From positions 1 through 40,282 of the forward strand of contig JALOQX010000029.1 in the NCBI GenBank assembly GCA_025459265.1: a stretch of DNA of 40,282 bases, read 5' to 3'. Shown in pieces: positions 1 to 6,415 of this stretch (position 1 is its first letter; every line of letters starts with the position of its first letter). This DNA is from Pirellulaceae bacterium. GTDB lineage: Bacteria > Planctomycetota > Planctomycetia > Pirellulales > Pirellulaceae. The position numbers were made by a program, and so were the translations under genes. The notes beneath the pieces were generated by a model. It had not been told where the DNA came from. It saw only the letters and a program-made list of their open reading frames with translations, and ran no database searches.

Positions 1-1
1 C

Positions 2-211
2 CGCGTGGAATGGTGGACGGCGGTGCCGGACGACGTCACCGCGCCGCTGGTGATCAGTGCGCCGCAGCACGACGCGGAACTCACGCGGCGTCTGGACGAC
101 ACGCACATCATGATCGACTATTTCCAGATCCGGCCCCAGGTGCTGGCGCAGCTGTGGGTGCGCCAGGACCTGTGGGAGAGTCATTTGCGGCGCCTGGGAC
201 GCCTGCCGTAA
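2..211 (+). CDS. C-terminal end of an unidentified protein (partial; possibly an Agl23-like membrane glycosyltransferase)
   Basis: An open frame enters from the left edge and ends at a TAA, so only about 69 C-terminal residues are visible. The tail contains the stretches APLVISAPQ, IDYFQIRPQVLAQLWVR and QDLWESHLRRLG. From memory, a soluble C-terminal tail of the form 'YxLRPGV...VYVRRDLW' is typical of TIGR03663/Agl23-like membrane glycosyltransferases in planctomycetes; this is an inference from a short fragment. The gene converges on the oxidoreductase that follows, with a 9-base gap and no room for a separate terminator. It could equally be another protein with a C-terminal alpha/beta domain. 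Confidence 0.45.
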   Translation, partial: RVEWWTAVPDDVTAPLVISAPQHDAELTRRLDDTHIMIDYFQIRPQVLAQLWVRQDLWESHLRRLGRLP

Positions 212-220
212 ACTGGGGGA

Positions 221-1573
221 TCACACGTTCTCGGGCGTGGGATGCACCCAGTCCCCGCGGTAGGTGCGCGCCAGACGCCCGTTCGCTTCGTCATCGTCGA
301 TGACGCGCCCCGCCTGGGCATCCCACCGCAGGCCGCGGCCCAGCTCCATGGAAAGATTGGCGAGGATGCAGCACGCCGAGGAAATGTGTCCTTCTTCGAT
401 GTCCGCCACCGGGCGCTCTCCCGCGCGCCGCGCCGCGATGAAGTTCCGCATGTGCGCTCGCGTCGCCGGCGCGGCAAACAGCTCGGTCGCCTTGTGGGCA
501 ACATCCTCCGGATACTGCTCGCGCTCCTCCAACGCCTTGCGATGCACCCGCTCGCCGTCCCCCTTGGGAATGAAGTCGTACGACCAGACGCTGATCTTGA
601 GCGTGCCCTTGTCGCCGTAGAGCGTCGCGCCCCAGGGATAGTCCGGGTCCGGGTTCTCGCCCCAGTTGCGTTGGTTCCACACCAGCTGCACATCGCCGTA
701 GTCAAAGAGTGCCGTCTGCGTGTCATGCACGTTGATGTTGGAATCGGGACTGCGCATCAGCGTGCCGCCGGTGGCCGCGATCTGACGCGGCCATCCCAGC
801 CCCAGGAAGAACCGCACGGCGTCGAGCAGGTGGACGCACAGGTCGCCCGTCTGCCCGTTGCTGAACTCGCGGCAGGCCCGCCAGCTCCGCGGGTGAATCC
901 CGGGACTGTAATCGCGCCAGTCGGCCGGGCCGACGTACATGTCCCAGTCCAGATGGGCCGGCGGCTGTGCCGTGGGGGGAAAATCGCCCGGCCCGCCGTA
1001 GTAACTGTGAATGTCCACATAGGCGACCTTGCCCAGCTTGCCGCTGTCCAGGAACCGCTCGCGCGCCTCGTGCAGGTGGGGCGTACTGCGCCGCTGGAGT
1101 CCGACCTGGACGGTCCGCCCATACTTCCGTGCAGCAGCCACCATCGCCTGCCCCTCGACCACGTCATAACTCACCGGCTTCTGCACGTACACATCCGCGC
1201 CCGCCTTGCACGCTTCGACCATCGGCAGGCAATGCCAGTGATCGGGGGTGCCAATGAGCACGATGTCGGGACGCTGTTCGGCCAGCAACTTGCGGAAATC
1301 ACCGTAGGTGGCCGGCCGTTTCTTGGAAGTCTGCCGCTGCGCGACCAGGCCGGCGGCCTCGTCCACCATCTGCTGATCGACGTCGCACAAGGCCACCACG
1401 TCGACCGGCTCGACCTGGATCAGGTGGAACAGATCGGTCTTGCCGTACCAGCCGCAGCCGATCAGCGCCACGCGCGGTGGTGATTCGGCCGCGGCGGCAT
1501 ACGCCATGCCATGTAATGCTGCCCAGGATGCCGCACCGCCCGCTGCTGCCTTGAGGAAATCGCGTCGCTTCAT
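221..1573 (-). CDS. Gfo/Idh/MocA-family oxidoreductase with Tat signal
   Basis: Predicted secreted NAD(P)-dependent oxidoreductase of 450 residues. The N terminus MKRRDFLKAAAGG is a twin-arginine (Tat) export signal (RRDFLK), followed by a hydrophobic stretch to about residue 28. A Rossmann fold begins at residue 34 with RVALIGCGWYG, and an acidic residue ends beta 2 (ALCDVD). DHWH (111-114) and QKP (131-133, in place of the usual EKP) are the Gfo/Idh/MocA signatures. Tat export fits a protein that folds with its nucleotide in the cytoplasm before export. The start is supported by an AGGGAG ribosome site about nine bases upstream. It is divergent from the MFS transporter, and the two could share a regulatory region. 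The sugar or polyol substrate cannot be told from sequence. Confidence 0.9.
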   Translation of the reverse strand: MKRRDFLKAAAGGAASWAALHGMAYAAAAESPPRVALIGCGWYGKTDLFHLIQVEPVDVVALCDVDQQMVDEAAGLVAQRQTSKKRPATYGDFRKLLAEQRPDIVLIGTPDHWHCLPMVEACKAGADVYVQKPVSYDVVEGQAMVAAARKYGRTVQVGLQRRSTPHLHEARERFLDSGKLGKVAYVDIHSYYGGPGDFPPTAQPPAHLDWDMYVGPADWRDYSPGIHPRSWRACREFSNGQTGDLCVHLLDAVRFFLGLGWPRQIAATGGTLMRSPDSNINVHDTQTALFDYGDVQLVWNQRNWGENPDPDYPWGATLYGDKGTLKISVWSYDFIPKGDGERVHRKALEEREQYPEDVAHKATELFAAPATRAHMRNFIAARRAGERPVADIEEGHISSACCILANLSMELGRGLRWDAQAGRVIDDDEANGRLARTYRGDWVHPTPENV

Positions 1574-1739
1574 CGTCCCGTCTCCCTGTGCCTGTCATGG
1601 GTGAGTTGCTTCTTTTGCGGCCTGGATCCAGTCACCGGTCCAGGGGACCGTATGATACCATGTGGGCCTGGGGAACAGGTACGGCCTGAATGCCCGTGGC
1701 GCTCCAAGCCGACTCTGCCCCACGCACCTCCGTGACAGA

Positions 1740-2996
1740 ATGTGGCCTATCATGACGACTCAGCTTTCGCGTCCAGCCCGACTGGCGGTGCTGGCGGCGG
1801 CGATCGGCGGCCTGCTGTTTGACGGCGTCGAACTCGGTTTGATGCCGGTCGCGTCGCTGTCGGTCTCGCAGGACCTGCTGGGCGCCGCCTACACGCCGCA
1901 GGCCGGTGGCGACTGGTTCGCCCGTTTCACGGCCGCGCTGATGGCGGGCGCAGCAGTGGGCGGGATTGTGTTGGGCAATCTCGGAGATGTGGTAGGGCGC
2001 ACCCGGGCGTTGGGGATCAGCATCCTCTTCTATTCCATGTTTGCGGGCATGGGAGCCGTGGTGCAGACCCAGGAGCAGATGCTCGGGCTGCGGTTCCTGG
2101 TGGGGTTGGGCGTGGGAGGTGTGTGGCCCAACGCGGTGGCGCTGGCTGCGGAATGTTGGCCGGACAAATCGCGCCCCATCATTGCCGGCTTGATGGGCGC
2201 AGCGCTCAACGGCGGCATTCTCATGCTCTCGCAGATCGCCCGCGTGTGGCACATCACACCCGACTCCTGGCGCTGGATCTTCGGCCTGGCCGCCGCACCC
2301 GCGCTGCTCGGTTTGGTGGTGCTGGTCGGCCTGCCGGAATCGCCCCGCTGGCGCGCCAGCCGCACGGCAGCTCGCGCGCCGACGGTTCCGATGGGCGAGT
2401 TGTTTCGGGCGGCCTTGCTGCGGCGGACCGTCATCGGCGTCCTGTTGGGCTCGATTCCCATGGTGGGTGCCTGGGCGGCGAGCAAATGGATGATCCCCTG
2501 GGCGGACAGCGTCGGTGGCGGCGCGGCGGCGGGCTACAAGGGTGTGACGCAAGGGTGGTGGGCGCTGGGGGCCGTGCTCGGCAGTTTCTGCGGCGCGCAG
2601 GTGGCTGCCTGGCTCGGTCGGCGGCGCGCGTACGCGCTGATCAGTGTCGGCTCCACGGCGCTGACACTCGCCATGTTCCTCGGCACGGCCCCGCTGCAGA
2701 CGCTGTTCTTGCCCGTGGTCTTTGCGCAGGGACTGGTGGCGACACTGTTCTTCGGCTGGCTGCCGCTGTATCTCCCGGAGCTGTTCCCCACGCGCGTGCG
2801 CGCCGCCGGGAGCGGGCTCGCGTACAACGTCGGTCGCTTCGCCACGGCCGCCGGCGTGCTGGGCGCCGGCGCGCTCTTCGCGGCCCTGGGCGGATCCTAT
2901 CCGCTGGTCGGCGCAACGTGCGGACTCGTCTATCTCCTGGGCGCGATCGTGATCTGGTGGGCGCCCGAGACCACCGGCCAGGCGCTGGCCGATTGA
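1740..2996 (+). CDS. MFS transporter
   Basis: Inner-membrane transporter of the major facilitator superfamily, about 418 residues with around 12 hydrophobic segments. The loop between helices 2 and 3 reads GNLGDVVGRTRALG, a clear MFS motif A. RFLVGLGVGGVWPNA in helix 4 and PESPRWR after helix 6 resemble the sugar/aromatic-acid transporter group. The second half contains LPLYLPELFPTRVRAAGSG, also typical of this group. The frame is open farther upstream, but the extra residues are not membrane-like; ATG 1740 (MWPIMTTQ) or ATG 1752 (MTTQ) is the probable start. It is divergently arranged with a Gfo/Idh oxidoreductase, suggesting uptake of a substrate or product of that enzyme. The substrate is unknown. 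A copy of the 179-bp repeat lies 38 bases beyond the stop. Confidence 0.88.
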   Translation: MWPIMTTQLSRPARLAVLAAAIGGLLFDGVELGLMPVASLSVSQDLLGAAYTPQAGGDWFARFTAALMAGAAVGGIVLGNLGDVVGRTRALGISILFYSMFAGMGAVVQTQEQMLGLRFLVGLGVGGVWPNAVALAAECWPDKSRPIIAGLMGAALNGGILMLSQIARVWHITPDSWRWIFGLAAAPALLGLVVLVGLPESPRWRASRTAARAPTVPMGELFRAALLRRTVIGVLLGSIPMVGAWAASKWMIPWADSVGGGAAAGYKGVTQGWWALGAVLGSFCGAQVAAWLGRRRAYALISVGSTALTLAMFLGTAPLQTLFLPVVFAQGLVATLFFGWLPLYLPELFPTRVRAAGSGLAYNVGRFATAAGVLGAGALFAALGGSYPLVGATCGLVYLLGAIVIWWAPETTGQALAD

Positions 2997-3034
2997 CCAA
3001 CACAGTCGGGCTGGCCGCGGCGGGGACGCGGAAA

Positions 3035-3213
3035 GGGGACAGGGACATTTGGCGTCGTAAGGTCGGCAAGCTGGGCGCCGGTGACAGATGAGCGTCTTGT
3101 CGCCCGGCGAGTTGCGCAGAGTCAGCTGCGCGTTACACAACCCTTACGGATCCGCGACCACGCCGACGCTTGCCTGGTTTGCCTTGTTGCTCACGGCGAA
3201 TGTCCCTGTCCCC
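3035..3213 (+). repeat. 179-bp element with 15-bp terminal inverted repeats, copy 1
   Basis: Starts with GGGGACAGGGACATT and ends with its exact reverse complement AATGTCCCTGTCCCC. It matches the copy at 6237-6415 over its full length, both being exactly 179 bp and in the same orientation; the half copy at 5224-5303 matches the right half. There is no transposase inside. Size and termini fit a MITE or a REP/RAYT-mobilised palindromic element; RAYT dependence is inference. It lies between the MFS stop and the HicB-like gene. Confidence 0.85.
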
Positions 3214-3256
3214 GTTGGTCCCCCATTGGCCGTCCGCTCGATCAAAAGGCGAACTC

Positions 3257-3406
3257 ATGCAAGTCGTAAAGATCGTAGTTCGGCGGGATGGCGACGCGTG
3301 GCTCGGATATCTGCAGACGAATCCAGACTACTGGACGCACGGCGAAAGCCTCGATGACCTCAAACAGCATCTCGCGGATCTTGACGCAGATCTTGCGAGG
3401 GGGTAA
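3257..3406 (+). CDS. HicB-family antitoxin-like small protein (orphan)
   Basis: A 49-residue protein. The pattern VVRRDGDAWLGYLQ, then PDYWTHGESLDDLKQHL and a short acidic tail, is the compact HicB fold in which 'WxGYL...YPDYWTQGxSLxDLxxHL' recurs. HicB proteins normally neutralise an adjacent HicA mRNA interferase. No HicA is evident: the 85 bases that follow contain only a weak resemblance to a HicA C terminus in another frame, too weak to call. ATG 3257 is chosen because AAAAGG lies seven bases upstream and the similarity starts there; the frame runs further back into the repeat element. It is probably an orphan or decayed pair brought in with the surrounding low-GC segment. Confidence 0.6.
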   Translation: MQVVKIVVRRDGDAWLGYLQTNPDYWTHGESLDDLKQHLADLDADLARG

Positions 3407-3491
3407 TTTCAGGCGCCCGACGCGTCGAGGATCTCACGGTTTCATGAACACATCGATCTGATCCGAACCAAGGACCGAGGGCTCCCTGCCA

Positions 3492-3743
3492 ATGAAGTCA
3501 CTTCGCACGATGGCCACGCATCCGTTCTTCTGGAGCCTGGTCGTACCGGTCGTTGCTTTCGGCTTTGCGAAGGCTGCCTCCGCTCCCATCTACGGGTCAC
3601 GCATCCTCGCTTACGCCCTCAGTATGGCAATTCCGGGAATCATTGCCGGTGGCCTTCTTCCCGTCCCTGCGTCCGGATGGCGGGCTTTGTTGCTGTTGAT
3701 CGTGCCGTTCGGCGCTTTGCAGCTGAGCTATCGGTTTTGCTGA
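3492..3743 (+). CDS. Small membrane protein, probably the N-terminal part of a split gene
   Basis: 83 residues with three hydrophobic segments (roughly residues 11-30, 36-56 and 62-80: FFWSLVVPVVAFGF, ILAYALSMAIPGIIAGGLL, WRALLLLIVPFGALQL). It is not a recognised family. It ends at TGA 3741, and the same frame reopens after five codons into the next gene, whose N terminus adds another membrane segment. It could be the front of a single multi-pass membrane protein broken by one nonsense codon, or a genuine small subunit translated in tandem. Base composition is lower in GC than the flanking metabolic genes. Confidence 0.5.
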   Translation: MKSLRTMATHPFFWSLVVPVVAFGFAKAASAPIYGSRILAYALSMAIPGIIAGGLLPVPASGWRALLLLIVPFGALQLSYRFC

Positions 3744-3758
3744 GGCCATCCCGTCGAA

Positions 3759-4622
3759 ATGCTCGGTCCGGGCATGTTTTCGTTTAGCACAGCGATGGGA
3801 ACGGCAATCGCCTTGCGGTCGCTCAAACAAGCAACTCCCCGCATGCCGGCATTATTTGTATTGCTGGCTCTGTCCCTACCATTGACCTACTATGGGGGAG
3901 CGGCCGCGCTGGTGCTGATCCAGCAATCTGTCACAGCCAGAAGCCGAGGACCGGTGACGATCACGGGCGAGGTTGTTGACCAGTTCGGAGCACCTGTCGA
4001 GGACTTTGACGTGGCCTCCTTCTGGTCTGCCAACGGAGTTGTCTGGGACAAATACGGCAATAACATGCCTGCTGATCCCAGTGCTTGGACGGACGAAGGA
4101 GTGATGGAGCCGATGCCAAGTACCACGGCGTTACCATTGCCACAAGGGTGCTTTCGTCTGCAGCTCCCTGAGGAACGCGAGGCGTATTCGCTTGTGGCAA
4201 TGTCAAAGAAACGCAACATGGGAGGAATTGTGCTGGTTGCCAGGGAGGCGGCCATGAGCCCGGCTGTGATCTCGGTTCAGTCGCTCGTGAATGTGCATGG
4301 CTCAATTATCTGCCGCGAGAATGGCGTGGTCCCAAGAGTGACCGATGTGTCTATTCATCCCGCAAGCGATGAAGGAAGACACGCCCCGGTTGCCCGTTGC
4401 CGTTCAGTCAAAGGGCGTTTCTCCTTCTGGCTACCGCCTGGCGCCTATGACTTGGATATCCGGGGCTTACAACCAACTGCTCGGTTGCCTAAGCCGCGAG
4501 AGGGCCAAGAGGGATCAGAAGCAATGCAGCCGCGCACCGGCCGCCTCCGGATTACGATCGACGGATCGGAAAGCGATCGCGACCTCGGAGAGCTGAACCT
4601 TCAGCTCCAGTCCGGCAGATAG
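3759..4622 (+). CDS. Membrane-anchored protein with a carboxypeptidase-regulatory-like domain
   Basis: 287 residues. A hydrophobic segment at about residues 30-55 (ALFVLLALSLPLTYYG) is followed by an extracytoplasmic region. GPVTITGEVVDQFGAPVEDFDV is the usual first strand of a carboxypeptidase-regulatory-like (CarboxypepD_reg/CNA-B-type) beta sandwich. A second such unit may start near SVQSLVNVHGSIICREN, and FSFWLPPGAYDLDIRG is a typical closing strand. There is no catalytic motif; these domains usually bind or scaffold. It lies in frame with the preceding small membrane protein, separated only by TGA and five codons, and has no convincing ribosome site at ATG 3759 (a GAGG is 13 bases away), which favours an interrupted single gene. 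The biological role is unknown. Confidence 0.55.
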   Translation: MLGPGMFSFSTAMGTAIALRSLKQATPRMPALFVLLALSLPLTYYGGAAALVLIQQSVTARSRGPVTITGEVVDQFGAPVEDFDVASFWSANGVVWDKYGNNMPADPSAWTDEGVMEPMPSTTALPLPQGCFRLQLPEEREAYSLVAMSKKRNMGGIVLVAREAAMSPAVISVQSLVNVHGSIICRENGVVPRVTDVSIHPASDEGRHAPVARCRSVKGRFSFWLPPGAYDLDIRGLQPTARLPKPREGQEGSEAMQPRTGRLRITIDGSESDRDLGELNLQLQSGR

Positions 4623-4865
4623 GCACTTTGGCAGCCCCCCAGGGAGCAATGCTCCCCAGCCATCCTGCGACCCACCCGTCATCAACGGGATCTTGCCGCG
4701 CTCGCCGTGTGCGCGGGCGATGCATCTCGGCTCCGGACCTGCGCCGCGCCCCCTCGACCATGGCTCACGCGTGCCGGATCGAGGTACGCGTGCTCTGTTC
4801 CCAGGCGTCGCTCCCCCTCACGCGTCCTGCCGGAGGCCGCGCCTTCCGCTCGCCGCGCAGACCCC

Positions 4866-4943
4866 AAGGAAACCAGACCAAGGAAACCAGACTGTCTGCC
4901 TCTGGCTCCGGGAAACCAGAAGGAAACCAGACTGTCTGCCTCT
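4866..4943. repeat. Short direct repeats in a 396-base non-coding interval
   Basis: Between the gene ending at 4622 and the one starting at 5019 no coding sequence is supported. The interval holds two 24-base copies of a unit starting AAGGAAACCAGACTGTCTGC (4880 and 4920) plus truncated copies beginning at 4866 and 4911. A related GAAACCAGAGTGTCTGCC occurs at 17402, so the unit is dispersed in this genome. A small palindrome (GGGAGC-AAT-GCTCCC, near 4642-4656) lies just after the upstream gene but lacks a U-tract. TACAAT at 4961-4966 could be a -10 box for the zinc-ribbon gene. Confidence 0.6.
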
Positions 4944-5018
4944 CGCACCCACGGTGGTGCTACAATACATCCACTTCGTGAGCACGGTACATAGCTCTGG
5001 CCAAGGGACACATAACAC

Positions 5019-5243
5019 ATGATCTGCCCTCGCTGCTGCGCGTTGATGTCCGCCGGCCAAATACGGGTGGGTGGTCTTAGTGACACACTCAACGCGCAAG
5101 CTGATCAGTGGTTCATTGGTGACCGGGATTCGTGGCTTGTGATGCTTTCGTCTGACAAGAGGAACGGTTTCCGGTGTGAGAGTTGCCAGCTCGTGATGAT
5201 CCTCCCGGCAGGCAAGCACTCCGTACACAACCATTACGGATGA
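5019..5243 (+). CDS. Small zinc-ribbon protein (DUF6487-like)
   Basis: 74 residues with two CxxC knuckles: C3-P-R-C6 at the start and C53-E-S-C56 near the end, separated by a region containing ALMSAGQIRVGG. The layout 'MxCPxCxxxMxxGxI...FRCxxC' is that of the short zinc-ribbon proteins grouped as DUF6487. It probably binds one zinc ion in the cytoplasm; no function is known. AAGGGA at 5003-5008 serves as ribosome site. The last residues (HNHYG) and the TGA are encoded inside the half copy of the 179-bp repeat, so the natural C terminus has probably been replaced or extended by the element. Confidence 0.65.
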   Translation: MICPRCCALMSAGQIRVGGLSDTLNAQADQWFIGDRDSWLVMLSSDKRNGFRCESCQLVMILPAGKHSVHNHYG

Positions 5244-5303
5244 GCGACCGCACCGACGCTTGCCTGGTTTGCCTTGTTGTCCAGGGCAAATGTCCCTGTC
5301 CCC
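5224..5303 (+). repeat. Half copy (right 80 bp) of the 179-bp element
   Basis: Matches the right 80 bp of the full copies and ends in the same AATGTCCCTGTCCCC terminus. The left half and left terminal repeat are missing. It overlaps the 3' end of the zinc-ribbon gene and supplies its last few codons and stop. Same orientation as the two full copies. Confidence 0.8.
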
Positions 5304-5395
5304 GTTGGGTCTCGTACGTCAATATTGTAATCGTTCACTCGCGCTCGCCCGGTGAACTCGGTCGCTATCCGCACGGACAAAGGAGTCCCGAAGCG

Positions 5396-6262
5396 ATGTT
5401 TCTTGGTCGAGGAAGAATCCGAAGGCTCCTCATCCTGTTATGGGTGCTTCCCCTGCTGGTGCCGCTTCTGTTGCTGCATCCCCGGGCGAGAGCTGCCGCC
5501 CGATTGACCACAGGATTTCAGTCACTTGAGCAGGACACACGCGTCTTCTACGAACCAGGGGCCGAGGTCCACGCAAAACGCTGTGCAGAGTCTCTGTCAG
5601 CGGCGATCGCCAGAGTGCAGGAGTACCAAGGACAACCGTTTCGAGCTGGTTTCCGTGTGTACGTGTGTGCCTCCCACGAGAGTTTCACTCGTTGTCTCGG
5701 CGAGCCAGCCGATTCTCCGGCCAGGGGCATGAAGCTCTTCCGGGACATCTGGGTGTCGCCGTTGGCATTCAATTTCAGAGGTACCGATACGCATCGACAG
5801 ACAATTACGCACGAGCTGTCTCACCTGCACATGACCCAGCAGTTGGGACTGCGCAGTTTCATGGGAACAGTGCCAACCTGGTTTGCCGAGGGATTAGCGG
5901 ACTCGGTTGCGGATACAGGCTGTGAGATTGTCTCGCATCAGGAGGCTCGTGAGGCGTTTGCCAGGGGAAGACATTTCGTGCCCGATGCAGAGGGACGGTT
6001 CCTCTTTCCCCAGTCGGCAACCCACTATGGGATCTCCTGGCCTATGCTCCATCGGCAGTCACGGATGTTCGTCGAGTACCTGCACGATCGGGCTGGGGGA
6101 TCGTTCGAAGATTTTGTTGTGGCAGTGGGGAAAGGTGAGCCGTTCGACGTAGCGATCCAGGAGCATTATGGCGACAGTCTCAACAACCTGTGGAACGACT
6201 TTCTCGAATCTCTTAACAGCGGCTCGGAAACCCCGAGGGGACAGGGACATTTGGCGCCGTAA
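5396..6262 (+). CDS. Membrane-anchored gluzincin-type metallopeptidase
   Basis: 288 residues. An arginine-rich N terminus and a leucine-rich helix (residues 10-27) form a signal anchor, placing the catalytic part outside the cytoplasm. HELSH (139-143) is the HExxH zinc motif, and WFAEGLAD (162-169) carries the third zinc ligand, Glu165, as in MA-clan gluzincins ('peptidase MA-like' proteins). ATG 5396 is chosen because AAGGAG lies about 12 bases upstream and the signal segment follows; the frame itself opens further back, in the half-copy repeat. The final residues (RGQGHLAP) and the TAA are encoded by the left terminus of the 179-bp element at 6237, so an insertion has remade the C terminus. 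Substrate unknown. Confidence 0.72.
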   Translation: MFLGRGRIRRLLILLWVLPLLVPLLLLHPRARAAARLTTGFQSLEQDTRVFYEPGAEVHAKRCAESLSAAIARVQEYQGQPFRAGFRVYVCASHESFTRCLGEPADSPARGMKLFRDIWVSPLAFNFRGTDTHRQTITHELSHLHMTQQLGLRSFMGTVPTWFAEGLADSVADTGCEIVSHQEAREAFARGRHFVPDAEGRFLFPQSATHYGISWPMLHRQSRMFVEYLHDRAGGSFEDFVVAVGKGEPFDVAIQEHYGDSLNNLWNDFLESLNSGSETPRGQGHLAP

Positions 6263-6415
6263 GGTCGGCAAGCTGGGCGCCGGTGACAGATGAGCGTCGC
6301 GCCGCCCGGCAAATTGCGCAGGGACACGTGCGCGGTACACAACCATCACGGGTGGGCGACCACACCGACGCTTGCCTGGTTTGCCTTGTCACCCACGGCA
6401 AATGTCCCTGTCCCC
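6237..6415 (+). repeat. 179-bp element with 15-bp terminal inverted repeats, copy 2
   Basis: Full-length second copy with GGGGACAGGGACATT at 6237-6251 and AATGTCCCTGTCCCC at 6401-6415. It sits between two convergent genes and overlaps both: it provides the end and stop codon of the peptidase on the left and the end and stop codon of cysNC on the right. Same orientation as copy 1, so the 3.0-6.4 kb segment is flanked by direct copies. Confidence 0.87.

Noticed and set aside
1622-1631. CTGGATCCAG palindrome between the divergent oxidoreductase and MFS genes as an operator
   Set aside because: A 10-base palindrome is expected often by chance in 40 kb, and it has no regulator gene or second copy beside it.
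1632-3140. A 500-codon minus-strand frame opposite the MFS transporter
   Set aside because: The composition is Arg/Gln/His/Pro-rich with no domain, while the plus strand encodes an obvious 12-segment transporter.
3407-3491. Remnant of a HicA toxin after the HicB-like gene
   Set aside because: Only a vague resemblance to a HicA C terminus (FHEHIDLIRTKDRGLP) in a different frame; too short to support.
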